From Apostichopus japonicus (lineage: Eukaryota; Echinodermata; Holothuroidea; Aspidochirotida; Stichopodidae), in the NCBI RefSeq assembly GCF_037975245.1, contig NC_092562.1, positions 3,107,001 to 3,171,000 of the forward strand: DNA of 64,000 bases. Direction: 5' to 3'. Below, one piece after another: positions 12,522-24,800 of the stretch. The notes under the pieces were generated by a model. It was not told where the DNA came from. It searched no databases and saw only the letters and a program-made list of their open reading frames with translations. Position numbers and translations under genes: made by a program. Numbering within the stretch: position 1 is the first letter of the stretch; each line of letters starts with the position of its first letter.

Positions 12522-12959
12522 TAGGGATGCACCGGATCCAAATTTTTGGTTCCGGCCAGAACCGGATTTTGCCGGAGAGTACATGAAATCCGGCCGGATA
12601 AAATCCGGCTGGAACCGGATTTTTTCATTATTCAAAAGAAAATCATTAATATGAAGTAGAAGTATGATAGTTGTATTATTTTGGTTGATCCTTAGAAACA
12701 GTGGGTCAGATGATTGAGAAAAATAAATTAAACATGTTAAACCTAATTTTTCCTTACTTTGAATGTTTTTATTAATTTTTGGAAATAGTTTACACCTTTA
12801 CATTGATTTAAATTAATACCAACACCTTTTTAAGGAATAATTCAGGCCAGATTTTGAAAAAGATCCAGCCGGATTTTGAGAAATATCCGGTCGGAACCGG
12901 ATAATTGCTCACTATCCGGCCGGATAGTCCGGCCGAACCGGATATCCGGTGCATCCCTA
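12522..12959. mobile_element. hAT-like MITE, 438 bp, absent from the sister copy
   Basis: The termini are TAGGGATGCACCGGAT and its inverse ATCCGGTGCATCCCTA, and the subterminal parts are rich in CCGGAT repeats. An 8-bp target duplication (CATATGAT at 12514-12521, TTTATGAT at 12960-12967) is slightly eroded. Copy B near 35950-35970 reads straight through as GTCACATGATTCCC, which is the empty site. No transposase is present, so it is non-autonomous. Confidence 0.9.
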
Positions 12960-13403
12960 TTTATGATTCCCTTCCACCAAATCATATAAGCACTGACTCT
13001 GTCATTAGCTTGCAAACTCCTCTTTTGCTGCAATTGTAATGTATTAATAAGCAAGTAACCACAGGGAGGGTTTTCCCTATATATTGCTTTGATTAAGTTA
13101 GCAAATAGCTTATATTATCTGATTTACACAACTTGTTTAGTCAAAACAATCGTTAGCAAGGAATAAAGTTCCTCACCTGTGAGCTATTAAGTACGCTAAG
13201 GGATTGGATAATGCTAAGTTTGATCATGTGATTAAATCAAGGGCGGCGGAACCGGGGGGCACAGGGGGCACGTGCCCCCCCACTTTTCCTCAGGTTAAAA
13301 ATGTGCCCTTTTTCTACATAAAAATTTTCTACATAAAAAAAGAGTTTACAAAGCTAAAGCCACGTCGAATGATATATTTCGGGAAGTTTTAAATGTTTAC
13401 TAC

Positions 13404-13773
13404 CATAGGAGCCCAATTTGATTTGAGGGGCTGTAACGACTTGGCCGAAAATATTCCCAAAATTTGTCGCGCGCTGCGCGCGCGCTCAACATGTTAATAT
13501 GCATATCATATAGGCATGCATCGACTATTACATCGCATGCCAATAACATACAATCATTTGCCGTGTTATTACCCTTACATATTGGGTATAATTATTGGGA
13601 AAGTCGTTACAATAATAATGATGATAATAATATCAGTTTAACCATTGAAAAACACATAGCAAATTATTTTTCTTTCAGTAGGTGCCCGAAAAATTCTTAG
13701 CATATTGCCCTAATTTTCAAAAGATTATTGGTTGGGGGGCTGCACCCCCCCCTCCCCGGCTCCTATGCCTATG
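13404..13773. mobile_element. hAT-like MITE, 370 bp, family of the element at 31393
   Basis: It begins CATAGGAGCC and ends GGCTCCTATGCCTATG, and is flanked by a perfect 8-bp duplication TTTACTAC (13396-13403 and 13774-13781). The body matches the reverse complement of 31393-31781, including a CGCGCGCTGCGCGCGCGC palindrome-like tract and runs of C. It is nested in the 13238-14604 element. Confidence 0.88.
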
Positions 13774-14138
13774 TTTACTACAACAATTAAGGCTTCTAAC
13801 ATTCTGGTGAGTGCCATTATGCATATTCAATTCGCCACAAAAATCCTAATTCATTTCCAAAAATGTACTGCTATATAACCTTGTGACTTTGTAATAAGCA
13901 GAAGCCATTTATAGCCAACTATGAATAATGAGTTTTAATATCCCATAACCTACCCCATCCTTTCGTTTTTTGACATATTTCATTTGCTTTCATGCATGTA
14001 TCGATCGCGTGTGCAGGGACTTGGACTTTATAATGATTTCACCTCATTTCGTCTCGAAAGAAAACTTGTTCCTTGTTTCCCAATTTGCACATTAGATATT
14101 GCAGTGCTAGTATGCATTGTTTCCTTGAGGGGGGGGGG

Positions 14139-14427
14139 CAGTGGCGGAGCGTCCATACAGTCAGGGGCGGATGCCCCCCCCTGACGGTCTCAAATGGACT
14201 GCTGGCGCCCTTTTCAGCTTTTTACCACTTTTCTCTTATTCGCGATTATTGACTTTTTTATTTCGCTCTCATCTACCTATTGACATTTGTCACATTATCT
14301 GCAAATTAGCAAGGCCCGGAAAGGGTCATTTCCGGCGATCTAGGGAGTACTTTACTCTTAGATAGTGTCGAAAGCGCCCTACAGACCATTCTCGCCCCCC
14401 TGACCAATACCTCTAGCTCCGCCACTG
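14139..14427. mobile_element. MITE, 289 bp, inserted in a poly-G tract
   Basis: The TIR CAGTGGCGGAGC starts at 14139 and its inverse GCTCCGCCACTG ends at 14427. Both flanks are G-runs ('GAGGGGGGGG'), consistent with a target duplication in a homopolymer. It is nested in the 13238-14604 element and has no coding capacity. Confidence 0.8.
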
Positions 14428-14839
14428 GAGGGGGGGGGTGGCGTTGATGGAGTGATGTGTATACGCAAATAAGATAATGCAATAAGAGTTATCAAGGGTA
14501 CTAAATATCAGGCTGCATCAGTCCAATATCGAATTTCTGCAAAGTGCCCTTCGACGTTGGTGCCCCCCCCCCCCCCCAGATTAAAAGTGCTTCCGCCGCC
14601 CTTGTGATTAATACAGTAAGTTTGGTCAATGGTTATGTCAGTATTAAGTCAAAGTCTAATAGAATGCATTTTAAGCTTCAAAACTAAAAAAGTCAGTTAA
14701 ACCCTAGGTCAGATAGTTTGATTATTACAAATTTTTTGGGCGACACAATTCTAAGTCGTGAAGAACTTTGTCACCATTGTTCTAAGAAAACTAAGGTTAG
14801 CCCAAATTTGATTATTTACAATAATTTTGGAAATATTAA

Positions 14840-15785
14840 CAGTATGGTACAAACTATGTATGGTTTAATACTACATACAATAAAACAGTACCACAAACTG
14901 AGTATGGTTTAATACTACATACATTACAACAGTACCACTAAAGATAAAGTTTAATACTACGTACATTACAACAGTACCAAAAACTGAGTATGGTTTAATA
15001 CTATGTACATTACAACATTACCACAAACTGAGTATGGGTTAATACTACGTACATTACAACAGTACAACACACTGAGTATGGTTTAATACTACATAATTTA
15101 CGACAGTACCACAAACAGTATGGTTTAATACGACTTACATTACAATGTTACCACAAACTGAGTATGGTTTAATACTACGTACATTACAACAGTACCACAA
15201 ACTGAGTATGGTTTAATATTACATACATTACAACATTACCTCAAACTGAGTATGGGTTAATACTACGTACATTACAACATTACCACACACTGAGTATGGT
15301 TTAATACTACATACATTGCAACAGCACCCACACACTGAGTATGGTGTAATACTACATGCATTACAACAGTACCACACACTGAGTATGGTTTAATACTACA
15401 TACATTACGACAGTACCCCTAACTGAGTAAGGTTTAATATGACATACATTACAACAGTACCAAAAACTGAATATTGTTGAAGACTACATACATTACAACA
15501 GTCCAGAAAACTGAGTATGGTTTAATACTAAATAGTAAATACATTACAACAATACCACAAACTGGATATGGTTTAATACCGCATACATTACAACAGTACC
15601 GCAAACTGGGTATGGTTTAATACTGCATACATTACAAGAGTACCACAAACTGGACATGGTTTAATATTATATACATTGCATCAGTCTCACATAATGAGTA
15701 TAGTCTAATACAACATACATTACAACAGACCACTAATGATGTCTTTTTATACTACATACATTGCAACAGTATCACAAAATGAGTT
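14840..15785. repeat. 44-bp minisatellite, ~21 copies, only in copy A
   Basis: The unit reads about ACTGAGTATGGTTTAATACT, then ACATACATTACAACAGTACC, then ACAA, with point differences between copies. It ends about 540 bp upstream of the first LRR-Ig gene. The matching place upstream of the second gene (36232-36724) has unrelated sequence. Confidence 0.93.
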
Positions 15786-15787
15786 TT

Positions 15788-16326
15788 GGCCATTGTGATT
15801 TATGATTAACAAGGTACGACAGCACAAGGAAGATACAAGACAGTGTTATTGCCAAAGGGCACTTTGGTATAGACCTTGTATACTTTGCCCGTTTCTTAAC
15901 CTGACACCGACGCAAAATGTGTTCCTTCCCGCAAAGCTTGCATCGTTGATTGTATATATAATTCCTTAAGTTATGAGAAAAAGTTCAGTCTAAAATCTCA
16001 TTAACCTAATACACAGCGTAAACGTTATTTACATTGTTTGAAATGAAAAGCAAGCGTTCGGTGTCCATTGTGGAAACCCACCGATATGAATCAAAGAGGT
16101 GTCGTTCTCTGGTTATAAAGACTGTTGTGTTTCTGAACCTCTTTGTCAGTGACTACCATACCATACCGTCGTTGAAGTCACTGCATAATACCAAATTAGC
16201 CTAAATAGAGTACAGCAATACACTCCTAAACATTTGTGACTACAACAACCATCTTCACCTAAAGCGTGACTAAATCAAGTTAGTTTTATCGAACCCCTAT
16301 GCGCTACTGTAATTTGGGAACCAAAA
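15788..16326 (+). promoter_or_regulatory. Conserved upstream region of the first LRR-Ig gene
   Basis: These ~540 bases match 36725-37257, upstream of the paralogue, with only scattered substitutions and small indels, so promoter and leader were duplicated with the gene. A TATATA motif lies at 15953-15958 and its counterpart near 36891. The start codon context is CCAAAAATGG in copy A. No transcription start can be set from sequence alone. Confidence 0.5.
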
Positions 16327-17835
16327 ATGGATCGAAAAGGTGTTTTCGTTATTTTAATCTTTGTCAGTTCAGTTTCATGTCAAGAGTGTGAGCCTTGTCC
16401 CGATCTTTGTAGTTGTAGTGGTTCTACTTTAAACTGCACTGACTTAGGTTTGACTTCGATGCTCTCGTGTGGACTGTCATCCTCTTATTCCATAGTTGAT
16501 TATTCTGGCAACAATATCAGTACAGTCAACTGGAACGATATTCCAGTGTCGTCTCCATCAAGCCTTCTCGAAATCGACTTACGACACAATCATATAAACG
16601 CTTCGTCGGGAACATACGCGATGAATGACTCTAGGTATATTCTTATCTATTTGTCGTTCAATAGACTAATCTCGTTTCCATCCAACTTTTTGGAAATCAA
16701 ATCTTGGCAATCAACACGACGTACTTACTTGCATCTTAACGCCAGTGACAACAGTATAACGGAGGTTTTAGCTCATGCAGTAACTCTGAATAAGACCTTT
16801 GATATTTTTGAACTTGACTTACGGAACAACAAGATAAGTTACATACATCAGGACGCATTTAATTTTCAGTCATTATCTGCAACAATTATCTTGAAGAATA
16901 ATAATATTCTGTCGTTCTCTACTATCTGCCTTCGATGTCTTCTTGATATGACATTAAGTTCTTTATCGTTGGATGTTAGTTACAATTTGATTGAAGGTTT
17001 GGATTACAAAGAAGAATTATTCCTCAACGAATCTGGAATTTCAGCGTCCATCAATTTGGATAACAATCCATTTAATTGTGACTGTACACAAAGGTGGTTT
17101 GCTTATGACAATTCATCTTTTAGGAGTGCTGTCTTACGAAATAGTAATGAACAGTGTAGCCAGCCCTCCTGGTTGGACAGGTTCGACCGGTCATACAGAT
17201 GTGCCTCACCCCTTACATTACAGGGTTTCCCTGTTACTTCGTTGTCTCCTCACGATTTCACGTGTCCTCCTCGGCTAGATCCTAATGCTACATTGACTGC
17301 TGAAACCATGCTAGGGGATACATTGGTACTTCGCTGTCCTACCATTGGTGCTGATCCTCCGACTCGGCGTTATGACTGGATGTTTACTCCAAGCAAATCA
17401 TCGAAAGTGTTTGTAAACTCTGGATGGGACTACTTCAGACAAACAGAGACAGAGTATCTGACAGTCCAAGGGCTGACGTCGGCGGGTACTTTCATTTGTC
17501 GACCGTTGAGTCCGCATAGTTCGCTTTCCATCAATATCAGCGTGTCTGTGAAAGATTCAAACCAAGAGGTGTTAACCACCAGATCTTGGCAACCTAATAT
17601 CACGGGAAAGTCAGACACAAATAATGGAGGAGAAAAGTATTCTTCTTCATTGCCTTTTGTCATGGCCGTATCAACGATAATGGTGATTCTTCTGGTTATT
17701 CTAATGATTTTGGGTTGTATGCAGTACCGGCTAGTAAATGCAAATAAAGCAATACAAGTACTCAGAGGAACCACTGTGGAACAGGCAGCGAAGGTGAACC
17801 CCAGAAAAGACATCAAAGATGGCCATACATCTTAG
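16327..17835 (+). CDS. LRR-Ig type I transmembrane receptor, copy A (truncated tail)
   Basis: A single-exon 502-residue protein. A signal peptide (1-18) precedes a Cys-rich LRR N-cap (C21, C24, C28, C30, C37), LRRs (about 49-245), an LRR C-cap beginning NPFNCDC (about 246-292), one Ig-like domain (about 312-405, with Cys pair in VLRCPTIG and TFICRPLS), several N-glycosylation sites, a TM helix (about 442-466) and a 36-residue cytoplasmic tail. Topology suggests a cell-surface recognition or adhesion receptor; an immune role is inference. The tail stops at a TAG where copy B has CAG, and a 2-base deletion follows, so the downstream DDDVYEM segment is no longer in frame. Polyadenylation signals AATAAA lie at 18148-18157. 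The ligand is unknown. Confidence 0.9.
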   Translation: MDRKGVFVILIFVSSVSCQECEPCPDLCSCSGSTLNCTDLGLTSMLSCGLSSSYSIVDYSGNNISTVNWNDIPVSSPSSLLEIDLRHNHINASSGTYAMNDSRYILIYLSFNRLISFPSNFLEIKSWQSTRRTYLHLNASDNSITEVLAHAVTLNKTFDIFELDLRNNKISYIHQDAFNFQSLSATIILKNNNILSFSTICLRCLLDMTLSSLSLDVSYNLIEGLDYKEELFLNESGISASINLDNNPFNCDCTQRWFAYDNSSFRSAVLRNSNEQCSQPSWLDRFDRSYRCASPLTLQGFPVTSLSPHDFTCPPRLDPNATLTAETMLGDTLVLRCPTIGADPPTRRYDWMFTPSKSSKVFVNSGWDYFRQTETEYLTVQGLTSAGTFICRPLSPHSSLSINISVSVKDSNQEVLTTRSWQPNITGKSDTNNGGEKYSSSLPFVMAVSTIMVILLVILMILGCMQYRLVNANKAIQVLRGTTVEQAAKVNPRKDIKDGHTS

Positions 17836-18004
17836 CCGAAGCCTCTTACTATCTGGGTCATGTCCAAATGATGATGATGTTTATGAGATGACCGATAACG
17901 TCGCAGAAGAAAGTTCTGGAATGTCAGCGAAAACATCCGCAAGCCAGGAGGAAGGATCGCACATTACTATGAAAACGATTGGCGAAAACCTTAAGACTCT
18001 TTGA
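17836..18004 (+). pseudogene. Detached cytoplasmic-tail coding remnant of copy A
   Basis: After the TAG, a second frame (open from 17819 to the stop at 18004) still encodes SGSCPNDDDVYEM and a Ser-rich stretch homologous to the tail of the copy B protein. It is separated from the main frame by the nonsense change at 17833 and a 2-base deletion near 17852. It is unlikely to be translated on its own. Confidence 0.7.
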
Positions 18005-18479
18005 ATGAAGATAAATTTACAACCCATGACGGTAATATGCAGATTAAAATTGGACTCCCGATAGCACAGGACATAGAAAGATCTTTGGCTAACGTGTTAA
18101 CGAAATCAAGGAAATGAACATGAATTGTGAGTTATATGCTTCAAAATAATAAATAAAGAATTGGTCTAGAGTCATGTTGTGTTGCAAACTTGCATTGATG
18201 CATTTGTACATTATCCTTATTTTCTCTGCGTTATATAGCAGATCAACTCCACTTCCTCTTCAGACAAAACTAGCATATATCACTTTCAATATTTGAGGTG
18301 TATTATTTCGTGAGTAACTATCTTGAAAAAGAGCGCATAACTTGGCATCACCAGTTGTCTCGGTTTTAGTTAAAGTAGGTTAATGAGGGAGATGAAATCT
18401 GTTTCAATTTCCTGCTACAGTCAAAACAATGTATAATTATTCAAATCTGAGGCATATTATCGACAGGTCTTTGTTATCA

Positions 18480-18775
18480 TGTTTAGAGAGCCAGAACAGC
18501 CGTATAGAACCGCTCTTTGTCGTCATGTCATTACACTACAGTCTTTCCTATACTGGAATATGTGGACTTAAGGGGTAACGTGGGATAATACAGGAGTATA
18601 TTATTTCTTTTGGGAACAGGTCTTTGCTATCATGTTGAGTGAGCCAGAACAGCCGTATGGAAACGCTCTTCGTCACATGTATAACTATACTAAGTCTTTC
18701 CAATACGGGAATATGGGGACTTAAAAAAGTAACTGAGATCATACAGGAGTAACGTGACATGATACACATTGTCTA
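18480..18775. repeat. ~150-bp duplicated block downstream of the LRR-Ig gene
   Basis: Two diverged direct copies contain GAGCCAGAACAGCCGTATGG, the CTACAGTCTTTCC...ATACGGGAATATGGGGAC part, and ACAGGAGTA. The same pair is found at 39410-39690, and single partial copies lie at 21296-21390 and 47292-47400. Confidence 0.8.
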
Positions 18776-19049
18776 AACTATGTCCTGTGTTCAACACTTT
18801 TGTTCATTTTGCGAAGACGGTGAGCAGGTTGGTGGCGGGGAAGGACGATTACGGGACTATGTAAGGTTTGATGTCTAAGGTGAAGTTATCAGTTTTTCAT
18901 TTCATATATCTTAAGTTTATATTTGGTTATGATGGTATTAAATATTAATTGTAGTGTTTATCTTATGAATTCGTTTTTCTTTTAATGCAACTGAACAATT
19001 GGTTACTTACCGACGGTGATGGAATTCTACAATTTGATTTATATTTTTG

Positions 19050-19515
19050 AGATCCAGCTGTACTCCTAATACTGTAATGATGCAGTTTTAAGCCTATTAA
19101 AGCCCTCAGTTGTATCCCTGATGCTGTAATAATGCATTAGTTAAGCCTCTTTAAGCCTACACTAGTACCCCTGATACTGTAGTGATGCAGTTTTTAAGCC
19201 TCCAGTTGTACGCCTGATGATCCAGTTATTAAGCCTCTTTAAGCCTACAGTTGTATTCCTAATGCTGTAATGATGCAGTTGATAAGCCTCTTTAAGCCTC
19301 CAGTTGTACCCCTGATACTGTAATGATGCAGTTGTTAAGCCTCCAGTTGTTACCCTGATGCTGTGATGATCCTTTTTGTAAGCCTCCAGTTTCCAGTTGT
19401 ACCCCGGTTGCTGTAATGATGTAGTTTATAAGCCTCCAGTTGTACCCCTGTTGCTCTAATTACTGCAGATTTTAAGCCTCCAGTTGTACCCCTGATGCTG
19501 TAATGATGCAGTTAA
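19050..19515. repeat. ~50-60-bp minisatellite downstream of copy A
   Basis: Imperfect units of the form CCTCCAGTTGTACCCCTGAT, then ACTGTAATGATGCAGTTGTT, then AAGCCTCTTTAAG are repeated about eight times with variable length. The same array stands at about 40000-40410 plus 43202-43275 in copy B, where a transposon splits it. Confidence 0.9.
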
Positions 19516-21800
19516 CCCTTCAATTGTACGTCGATAATAGCCCATTAAATCATTTTAAAGATATCGGCACCGTTTTTACTACTTACTAAGCAGAAAGGCA
19601 CTTTAAATAACGAAAGAACACTTTTCGTTAACTAAAAGGAGCACGTGTTATTGATAAAAAAATGCACTTTTGAAGTTTATCACAAACTTGGTATACCATG
19701 TGCCTGATGCAGCACGGTGTTACCACAGTATTTGCAATGAAGAGCAACTAATTTGTACAAATGATGTAAAGTCATACTAGTTAGTACTGAAAGAGGACCA
19801 GGGAAGCGGAAGGGGATTGATTCTGATGGAAAGGGTGGGAAAACTTCCAGACACAGTTGGAAATGTGACTATGGTTTGAGGAAGCTAGACCAGTAAACAA
19901 ACTCCAAATGTTTCGACAGAACCGATATGCATTCACTCCGTACTACAAAATCGAGTTTTCGAATGTTTTTTTTTCAATATGGTTAAACAAAAAAAAGTAA
20001 TTATCAATTTTCATAAGAGACAAAAATCGGCACTTCAAAGTTATGAAGTAATAGGATTACCATAATAGCTATTATATTTCCATGCAATTTCACGGTGTTT
20101 TTAACTTCCTTAACCATTTATTCTCTATGGCTCATCTGGTATAATTAACATTTAAAAATCCCTGTACTTTACCAGGTAACCTTTACCGTGTAAACAAGAC
20201 CGCCGTACAACTACCATTCATATGACTCATTACTAGGCACATTAACGTGTCTTGGTGAGCCCACTTTGTTTTTCTTAAATCCCAGCCACCGCACTGTTCC
20301 ATGACCCGTGACTTCGAAGCCACACCTAATCCGCATTAATTAAACTTCTGTTATAACAAACGTTTTAACCAAGTCAGTAACTTTCCTTTCAGCTGAAAAA
20401 GATCATGTTTGAACATGAAATTTGCACAACCTTAACCATAGTGGACTGGTGGTGCCTCTATACCTGACAAATCTAACTGTGGCTACACCCAACCGGCTTC
20501 TATGATGGAATTATGTCGACATGGAGACGCTGTGTTAACAATATTTGTAATGATCAGGAAATTATTTTGATGAGGGAAATAAATATGAAAGACGAATGTA
20601 AGAAGTACAACTGCGGTCATGCTTTTCAGAAAGGTAACTGAGAGGGGATTTTTTTTTAAATTCCCATTTAATTGGGTTCACCGAGGAGGAAGTTTGACAC
20701 GGAAATCTATATTTTATGAAAATAACATACAGCGCACGGTGAATAAGTTTGATCTTGTCAAAAATATGCAACTTTAGGGGATAATATAGAGCTCACTGAT
20801 CTGTGAGAAACTAATATTTGAGGACAATTGATCGTTTTTTAAACCAGTTGGAGACAATCCATATCTCATCATGTCATGACAGAAGCATAATCGCGTGGAT
20901 TAGATGACTTTAACTGTACTGAATGCTAATATCGTTTGCAAAACAAAGCTAATAAGAATTGAACGGTAATTCAGTAACATTAAGTAGAAACATTAAGTAG
21001 AAATAGAAAGGGGCCCCACAAGATATATGTTTGGAAAACTACAGATGTGGTAGTTATAATGCGTTCAGATGCGTATGATATAACGTAATATTTATACAAG
21101 ATGTCATTCAGTTTATTTGTTTTATTTTCATAATCACGTGTATTATTGGTACATCAGTTAAACAGTATATATAGTATGGTTCATTGTAATCTGTTGGTAA
21201 AATTTAACAAAGAGATCTCCGTTTAAAAAAAAAAAGTCCACAAGAAATAACTGTTATTAGAACCCTACTCCTCGTGGGCTGCAGTTTAAAAATCTTTGTC
21301 ATGTCATTACACTACAGTCTTTCCAATACGAGAATATGGGGACTTAAGGGGTAACGTGGAATAAAATAGGAGTATATTATTTCCTTTGGAGAACACGATG
21401 ATTTTCTTCACTTACCACTGTCAAATGAATGATAGAATTTTGTAGATATGAAGCCAACTCTGTAACCACTATTTCTAGTGATCAGAAAATAAATATGAAA
21501 GACGAAGATAAAAGTTACAACTCGGGTCACGCTTATTAGATTGATTGCCGGTTTTTTTTTATCAACCTTTGTGTAATAGGTAACTAATAAATGGATTTTT
21601 CTTTAAATTCTCTTAAAATTGGTTACACCGAAGAGGAAGTTTGGCACGGAAATCTATCATTTATGAGAAAAACATACAACGCATGGTGAATAGGTTTTAC
21701 CTTGTCAATAATATGCAACTTTAGAGGGAAATAGAGAGCTCAAATAAATATATGGAGCTCGTGCCCAGCATCCTTCCCTCTTTCGCCCGCAGATGTACAC
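19516..21800. other. Non-coding remainder of duplicated segment A
   Basis: It matches 43276-44383 and 46008-47815. It keeps the empty target sites of two insertions seen only in copy B: GCGGTC at 20613-20618 and the TTAA region near 20980. No reading frame of note. Confidence 0.7.
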
Positions 21801-24800
21801 TTTAAAAACAACCTGAAACTGGTTAAATTTTAAATTTACTGGTTAGATTTTACTACTATCCTGGTTATATCAATGGGTATTTCACCTCATTCCTGGTTAA
21901 ATTAACCAACATTTCCTTGTTGATGTGACTACTATCCTGGTTTATATCAAACGTATTCAATCTCTTTCCTGGTTTAATTACCACTTTCCTGTTAATACTA
22001 TTGGGTATATCACCTTATCCTCGATTGCAATGCATTCAAATTATGAAAACGCAAAACATAAATTATATAACAACATTATTAATGTTACTAAAAGAGTATT
22101 TGTGTCGCCTTACTTTTGAATTATGAGTAAATTAACATTCGCAAAATAGTTAAATTAATTCCTCAAACATGAATACGATGAATTTCTAAAAGAAATGCAA
22201 TACTGAAGTCAAAATTTTGAGGACATTTTCACATTTTTTCAAACTACCATCGTCACATGCCGAAGCTCTGATTGCTTGACTTCAACTGTGAAGTATAACA
22301 GGGATTACCAAGACCTTGTTCAGCACTTTTGCACAAGGAAACAAAATCACTTGAACAATTTTTACTACGGAACAAGAATTGAACATAAGTTGACTGAGTT
22401 ACAGGTCATGTGCTATGATTGTACTAGGGCAAATGGACCCTTCACCTGTCTCCTAAAAAACTTGATCAAAGCCTCTCTCGCAATAACCTTTATGTTACGA
22501 CAAAAGCCAGCCCTGTATAGCAGTAGCTACTTTGAACTAGATAGAAAGGTCTCAAAAGATCTATGTTCACATTGTTGTTTAGGATGAACTACTACCAAAT
22601 TTATTATTTTAGTTTAATTATTTAATCATGGTAATTCATTTATATTCTGAATTTTGTTCCCAATATATTTGACAACTTCGCCCTGGCAAACCGAACATCT
22701 CTAACCATTAACTATTAAATCTCAGCAAGGCTCTGCAAAACAATAATGAGGTTACCAACACCATTAATGGTTTATTCATTAGCTCCTCCTTTGACGTCGC
22801 ATTCTTGTGCAAACTATTCAACTCAAATACAAAGTGGTACTTGTGGCTTAAAATAATCACAAGAAAGATTAATTTGAAAAGAATTTTAACTATAACAGTT
22901 AAAGAATATACCGAAGTGTCCTTTAACATAAACATTCTGAAACTCCGACCCCGAATAACCATCTCAATACTTGACAATAATCATGATAACGTTTGCATAC
23001 ATAACATGTCTGTCCGTGGACAAAGAAGCAAAGAATTAACTAAACCAAACCCTAAATGACGTTGCACATACAATTCCTGAACACCTCTATATCTTCATCA
23101 GGTGTCATCTCTGTCCAAGTTTTCATTGAAGTTGTACAAGCAGTTTCTTTTTTTTTCAATTGTGAACAGAGAGATGGATTGATGTGAAACTTTTTTACTT
23201 AAACCACTTCAAAAATCAAAGGGTATTGTATTGGTTCAAGATTGTTTTTGTTCTTGTCAATTTACGGTACATGAAGGAAGAGCACTGTAAGATCTCTGTC
23301 AAAGCGATTTCTCTTCATTTTAAACAAGTTTGTTTTTACTTTGCAAAGTCATGTCACCTCTGGCTGACATCACCAGTAAATTAATTGTTTAATTTCCTAA
23401 CATATCCAAACTTGTCCCACTTTACCAATAATCAGTGGGCTATCAGCTAATGCAATTCCATGTAGATTCAGCTAAACAATTAAAACTTACTCGATTTACA
23501 TCTATGACTGATTGCAATGAGGTTGCAATAGTGCATACAGTGTTATGCACCTTTCGATGTTGAACTTCCCCAAAACAACTGAGTGACAAGAGAAAATGCC
23601 AAGTACTTCATTTCATCTGCAAGAAAAGATTTTGTGAAATTGGTGTAAATTTGATACAGTAAAAAAAAAACATTTACTGAAGTTTCTTCCATGTATCTCA
23701 ATGCTCTTTGACTACAAATTTAACGAGGACTGACACAAAATGAAGGCCATGGTTACACTCTTTGTGTCCAACAGATGTGTAATTTCACTATTCAATTCAC
23801 TTTTATGGTTTAGAAAACAGGAAAGCAGCTTGATTGACCCTCTAGTTGTAGTCATATTTCAGGCTTCCTGGTAGTTTGGAATGTACTGCGCTCCTCTCTT
23901 ACCTGTCTCAATGCTACTATTGCACCTTTCCATTTACCTAGCTGACCTATTAACTGGCAAAATGTTAGAACTTCACTCCCATTGACCCTCCTCTGGTTAC
24001 ACCCATCACCTCTCCCTCCTAAATTCACAAAGTAATTAACCGTAATTCTACCGAAAACTTCCTTGGTTAGGAATTACACCTGTTCACTGTTTTCAGTTGT
24101 GTTTTGCATCTCATCAACATGAAGACAGGTAAGTATCATTGTATGTAAATACCAAAACTAGTGAGGTTTAGTTTTTTGTTGTTGTAACAATCAATGGTTT
24201 GGATATTGTATCAGAAGGTGAAAGCAATATAGGAATCACATGTGATGAGGAACACTTATACTGTGGAAGGTAATCATTAGTCATGGCCATGCGGAATACA
24301 CATGATCTGCATAGAGATTATCTGTTGTGCCAAAGTATCCATTTCTGATCAAGAGTCTGAGCTCTTACACATTTTTTGCAAATAAGTCTTGTTCTGTCGG
24401 TAGTTATAATGCAATGACATGAACACACAGGATAGCTGTACTTACATTGACTTAAACAGATGAAACAAATTAAGACATGTAAGACTCACATACATCACGG
24501 CGAAATAAACTAGAAATCAGAGACTTACCATCTACTATATAGACTGTGGGATATGCTTAGAATAGTGTACAATTTTGTGTTGTACAGTCCCCTGATTGGC
24601 TTTTCTGTTTTGAAATTTCAAGGATACATGCACTTTAATTAAACTGAATATCACTATTTCAAGAAAATTCCTCAAATATAAAGCTGAAGACTTCAGCAGT
24701 GGCTTCAAGTAATGCTTCAACACTTGGCGGAGAGTAAGTGACCTATATTTGGCTAAGATAAAATCAATACATATCAACACTTTAAAGGAGGAAGTGTATG

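Larger units (their letters stand above)
13238..14604. mobile_element. Composite TIR element, 1367 bp, with two further elements nested inside
   Basis: The ends are a perfect 14-bp TIR (CAAGGGCGGCGGAA, inverse at 14591-14604). It is flanked by a target duplication TGATTAAAT on the left and TGATTAAT on the right. It holds poly-C and poly-G runs, one inserted MITE at 13404-13773 and another at 14139-14427. I see no transposase gene. The 8-bp-type duplication and CA(N)GGGCGG start point to the hAT superfamily. Confidence 0.8.
11115..21800. repeat. Segmental duplication, copy A
   Basis: This region pairs with 34617-47815 in the same orientation. Matching blocks are 11115-13188 with 34617-36230, 15788-20618 with 36725-44383, and 20613-21800 with 46008-47815. 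Each contains one LRR-Ig gene, its promoter, and the minisatellites downstream. Copy A carries its own insertions at 12522-12959 and 13238-14604 and a private minisatellite at 14840-15785. Ends are placed by eye, to within about 30 bases. Confidence 0.9.

Noticed and set aside
14840-15785. Regular array that looks like CRISPR repeats
   Set aside because: Units are contiguous with no unique spacers, so it is a minisatellite in a eukaryotic genome.
17430-17816. 128-codon antisense frame, also present at 38361-38747
   Set aside because: It is the antisense shadow of the receptor Ig-TM region and is conserved in both copies only because the sense strand is.
22276-22587. 103-codon open frame
   Set aside because: No family motif, no splice context and AT-rich composition; it may well be chance.
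24119-24135. ATGAAGACAG followed by GTAAGT as a first coding exon
   Set aside because: Only three full codons, with no downstream exon recognisable, so it cannot be supported.
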